This document shows positions 62,982 through 64,000 of a stretch of 64,000 nucleotides of DNA, piece after piece. Location of the stretch: assembly GCF_004011695.2 (NCBI RefSeq), contig NC_082414.1, forward strand, positions 868,001 through 932,000, given 5' to 3'. A program made the translations under genes and the position numbers. Source of the stretch: Ascochyta rabiei. Lineage: Eukaryota; Ascomycota; Dothideomycetes; Pleosporales; Didymellaceae. The notes beneath the pieces were generated by a model that was given only the letters and a program-made list of their open reading frames with translations, did no database searches and was not told where the DNA came from. The first letter of the stretch is position 1, and each line of letters opens with the position of its first letter.

Positions 62982-64000
62982 AACCACCCCGCGAGCAGTA
63001 GGGTAGGATAACAAGCCGGGCATCACACGGCGTTCTGATGCCGTACTGGCATGGCAAAGTGCTATGATGCAAGAGAGCGTATACACACCCACTGTGAGCA
63101 TCAGACTCCGGTCACTTCAAGTCCAGCCTGAGACCAGGTCTATTTGGATACAAGAGCGACGAAGTTGCGGTCTGTGCAAGAGATGGCGTGTGGCATAGAA
63201 ACAACCCCACGTGGGTATCAAGCAGAAGTAGTACAGGATAACAGTAATGATAAGTGTGGCAAGATCAACTCCTGTCACCTGTGCTCTTCTTCATCCCGTG
63301 TTTCGTCGCCCAACTTCGCTTGTTGAAGCATCAAACCACACCTCCATAGCTCATTGAGGGCGTGACAAGAAGATATGGGTAAAGCGGGAATGCCGCGTTG
63401 AGGTGATGTGTCGATCCGAAGGAACAGGGACACGTCTCGGAGATGACAACCACGATCTCATTTGCCCGACGAAGCGATCAGACGTCGTAAACGCACCTCT
63501 TCCCTGCTTGAACTTGCACATGCTCAACCAAAACCAGCGGTGGTTGAGTGTCTTTTCTCCTGAACTTGGTATCCTATGAGCGGAACGCTTGCTGGGTAGC
63601 ATAGCAGTTGAGGAAGAGAGAATAAAAGGACCGCGACGACAGGTGAAGGACAGCTCTGCTGACCCCATGGATGACCCCAGAGAGAGAAGTGGTAATCCGC
63701 GAGTAATGCGATTGTGAGGCAGACAAGGTTCGCACGGGGGCGACAAAGCGGACTGTAGCGCGGGGTTGGGGGATGGATGTCTGCCTTGGTCACTGTTCAT
63801 CTGAGGCATGAGCAGCGAAACCGGATTCACCGAAACGTGTTGTTATTACAGTGTATGGAAAAGATCTGCGCCCGCGCCCAACACCATCGGCGTACACCTT
63901 GAACCTTGCTGACCTTCATCACCCTAGAGCTATACCGTTCGGAGTAAATGTAGAGGCGTTGGCGGATAAACACTCTTCGTTTACACATCACCTGTAGAAA
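62982..64000. other. Terminal intergenic region
   Basis: About 1 kb after RGP1 to the window end. A minus-strand frame at 63351..63830 and its neighbours lack recognisable protein character. No repeat or RNA gene is seen. Confidence 0.45.

Overview
The window is nuclear DNA of a filamentous ascomycete. Most genes carry short introns (about 46-60 nt, GT..AG). Typical fungal families are present: DSC E3 ligase subunit, Rgp1, Rxt3, a siderophore MFS transporter, a 2EXR/F-box-like protein, and mpaB-like and SsuD-like oxygenases. The transposon remnants carry RIP-type C-to-T scars. Gene content and the Fot1-like and Helitron elements suggest a dothideomycete, probably Pleosporales; that is inference from style, not a database match. 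I found no tRNA, rRNA or CRISPR array.

Layout. 1-31.6 kb is ordinary gene-dense euchromatin on both strands: agmatinase end, a small repeat protein, DSC3, a Dabb protein, ISA1, RRG9, an mpaB-like oxygenase, a CCCH zinc-finger protein, an SDR, cytochrome c, a PDH kinase, a low-complexity protein, a bifunctional PFK-2/FBPase-2, RXT3, BTN1/CLN3, ATP5 (OSCP) and a 2EXR/F-box-like protein. 31.8-34.2 kb holds a RIP-degraded Fot1/pogo-type transposon of 1,852 bp, inserted in the second copy of a tandem repeat. 34.5-37.1 kb has an SsuD-like monooxygenase and ribosomal protein eS8. 37.1-39.7 kb is apparently empty. 39.7-46.3 kb is a Helitron with a Rep/helicase gene broken by four nonsense codons, plus an apparently intact four-exon zinc-binding gene. 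46.5-63 kb returns to normal genes: siderophore transporter, malate synthase, a repeat-rich surface protein, a membrane-anchored protease-like protein, a small hydrophilic protein and RGP1.

The genes do not form a biosynthetic cluster. Several serve mitochondria (ISA1, RRG9, cytochrome c, PDH kinase, ATP5); others serve central carbon metabolism (PFK-2/FBPase-2, malate synthase) or ER/Golgi/vacuole trafficking (DSC3, RGP1, BTN1).

The two most interesting signals are possible protein isoforms made by recoding or alternative splicing. First, the PDH kinase ends in CAA-TAG-CAA-TTA, which matches the classic leaky-stop context, followed by an 89-codon in-frame open extension. Second, the malate synthase gene ends in a peroxisomal SKL signal that lies inside a well-formed 52-nt optional intron, so splicing would remove it. 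Exon boundaries were worked out by hand from splice signals, reading-frame continuity and remembered family conservation; they are not transcript-verified.
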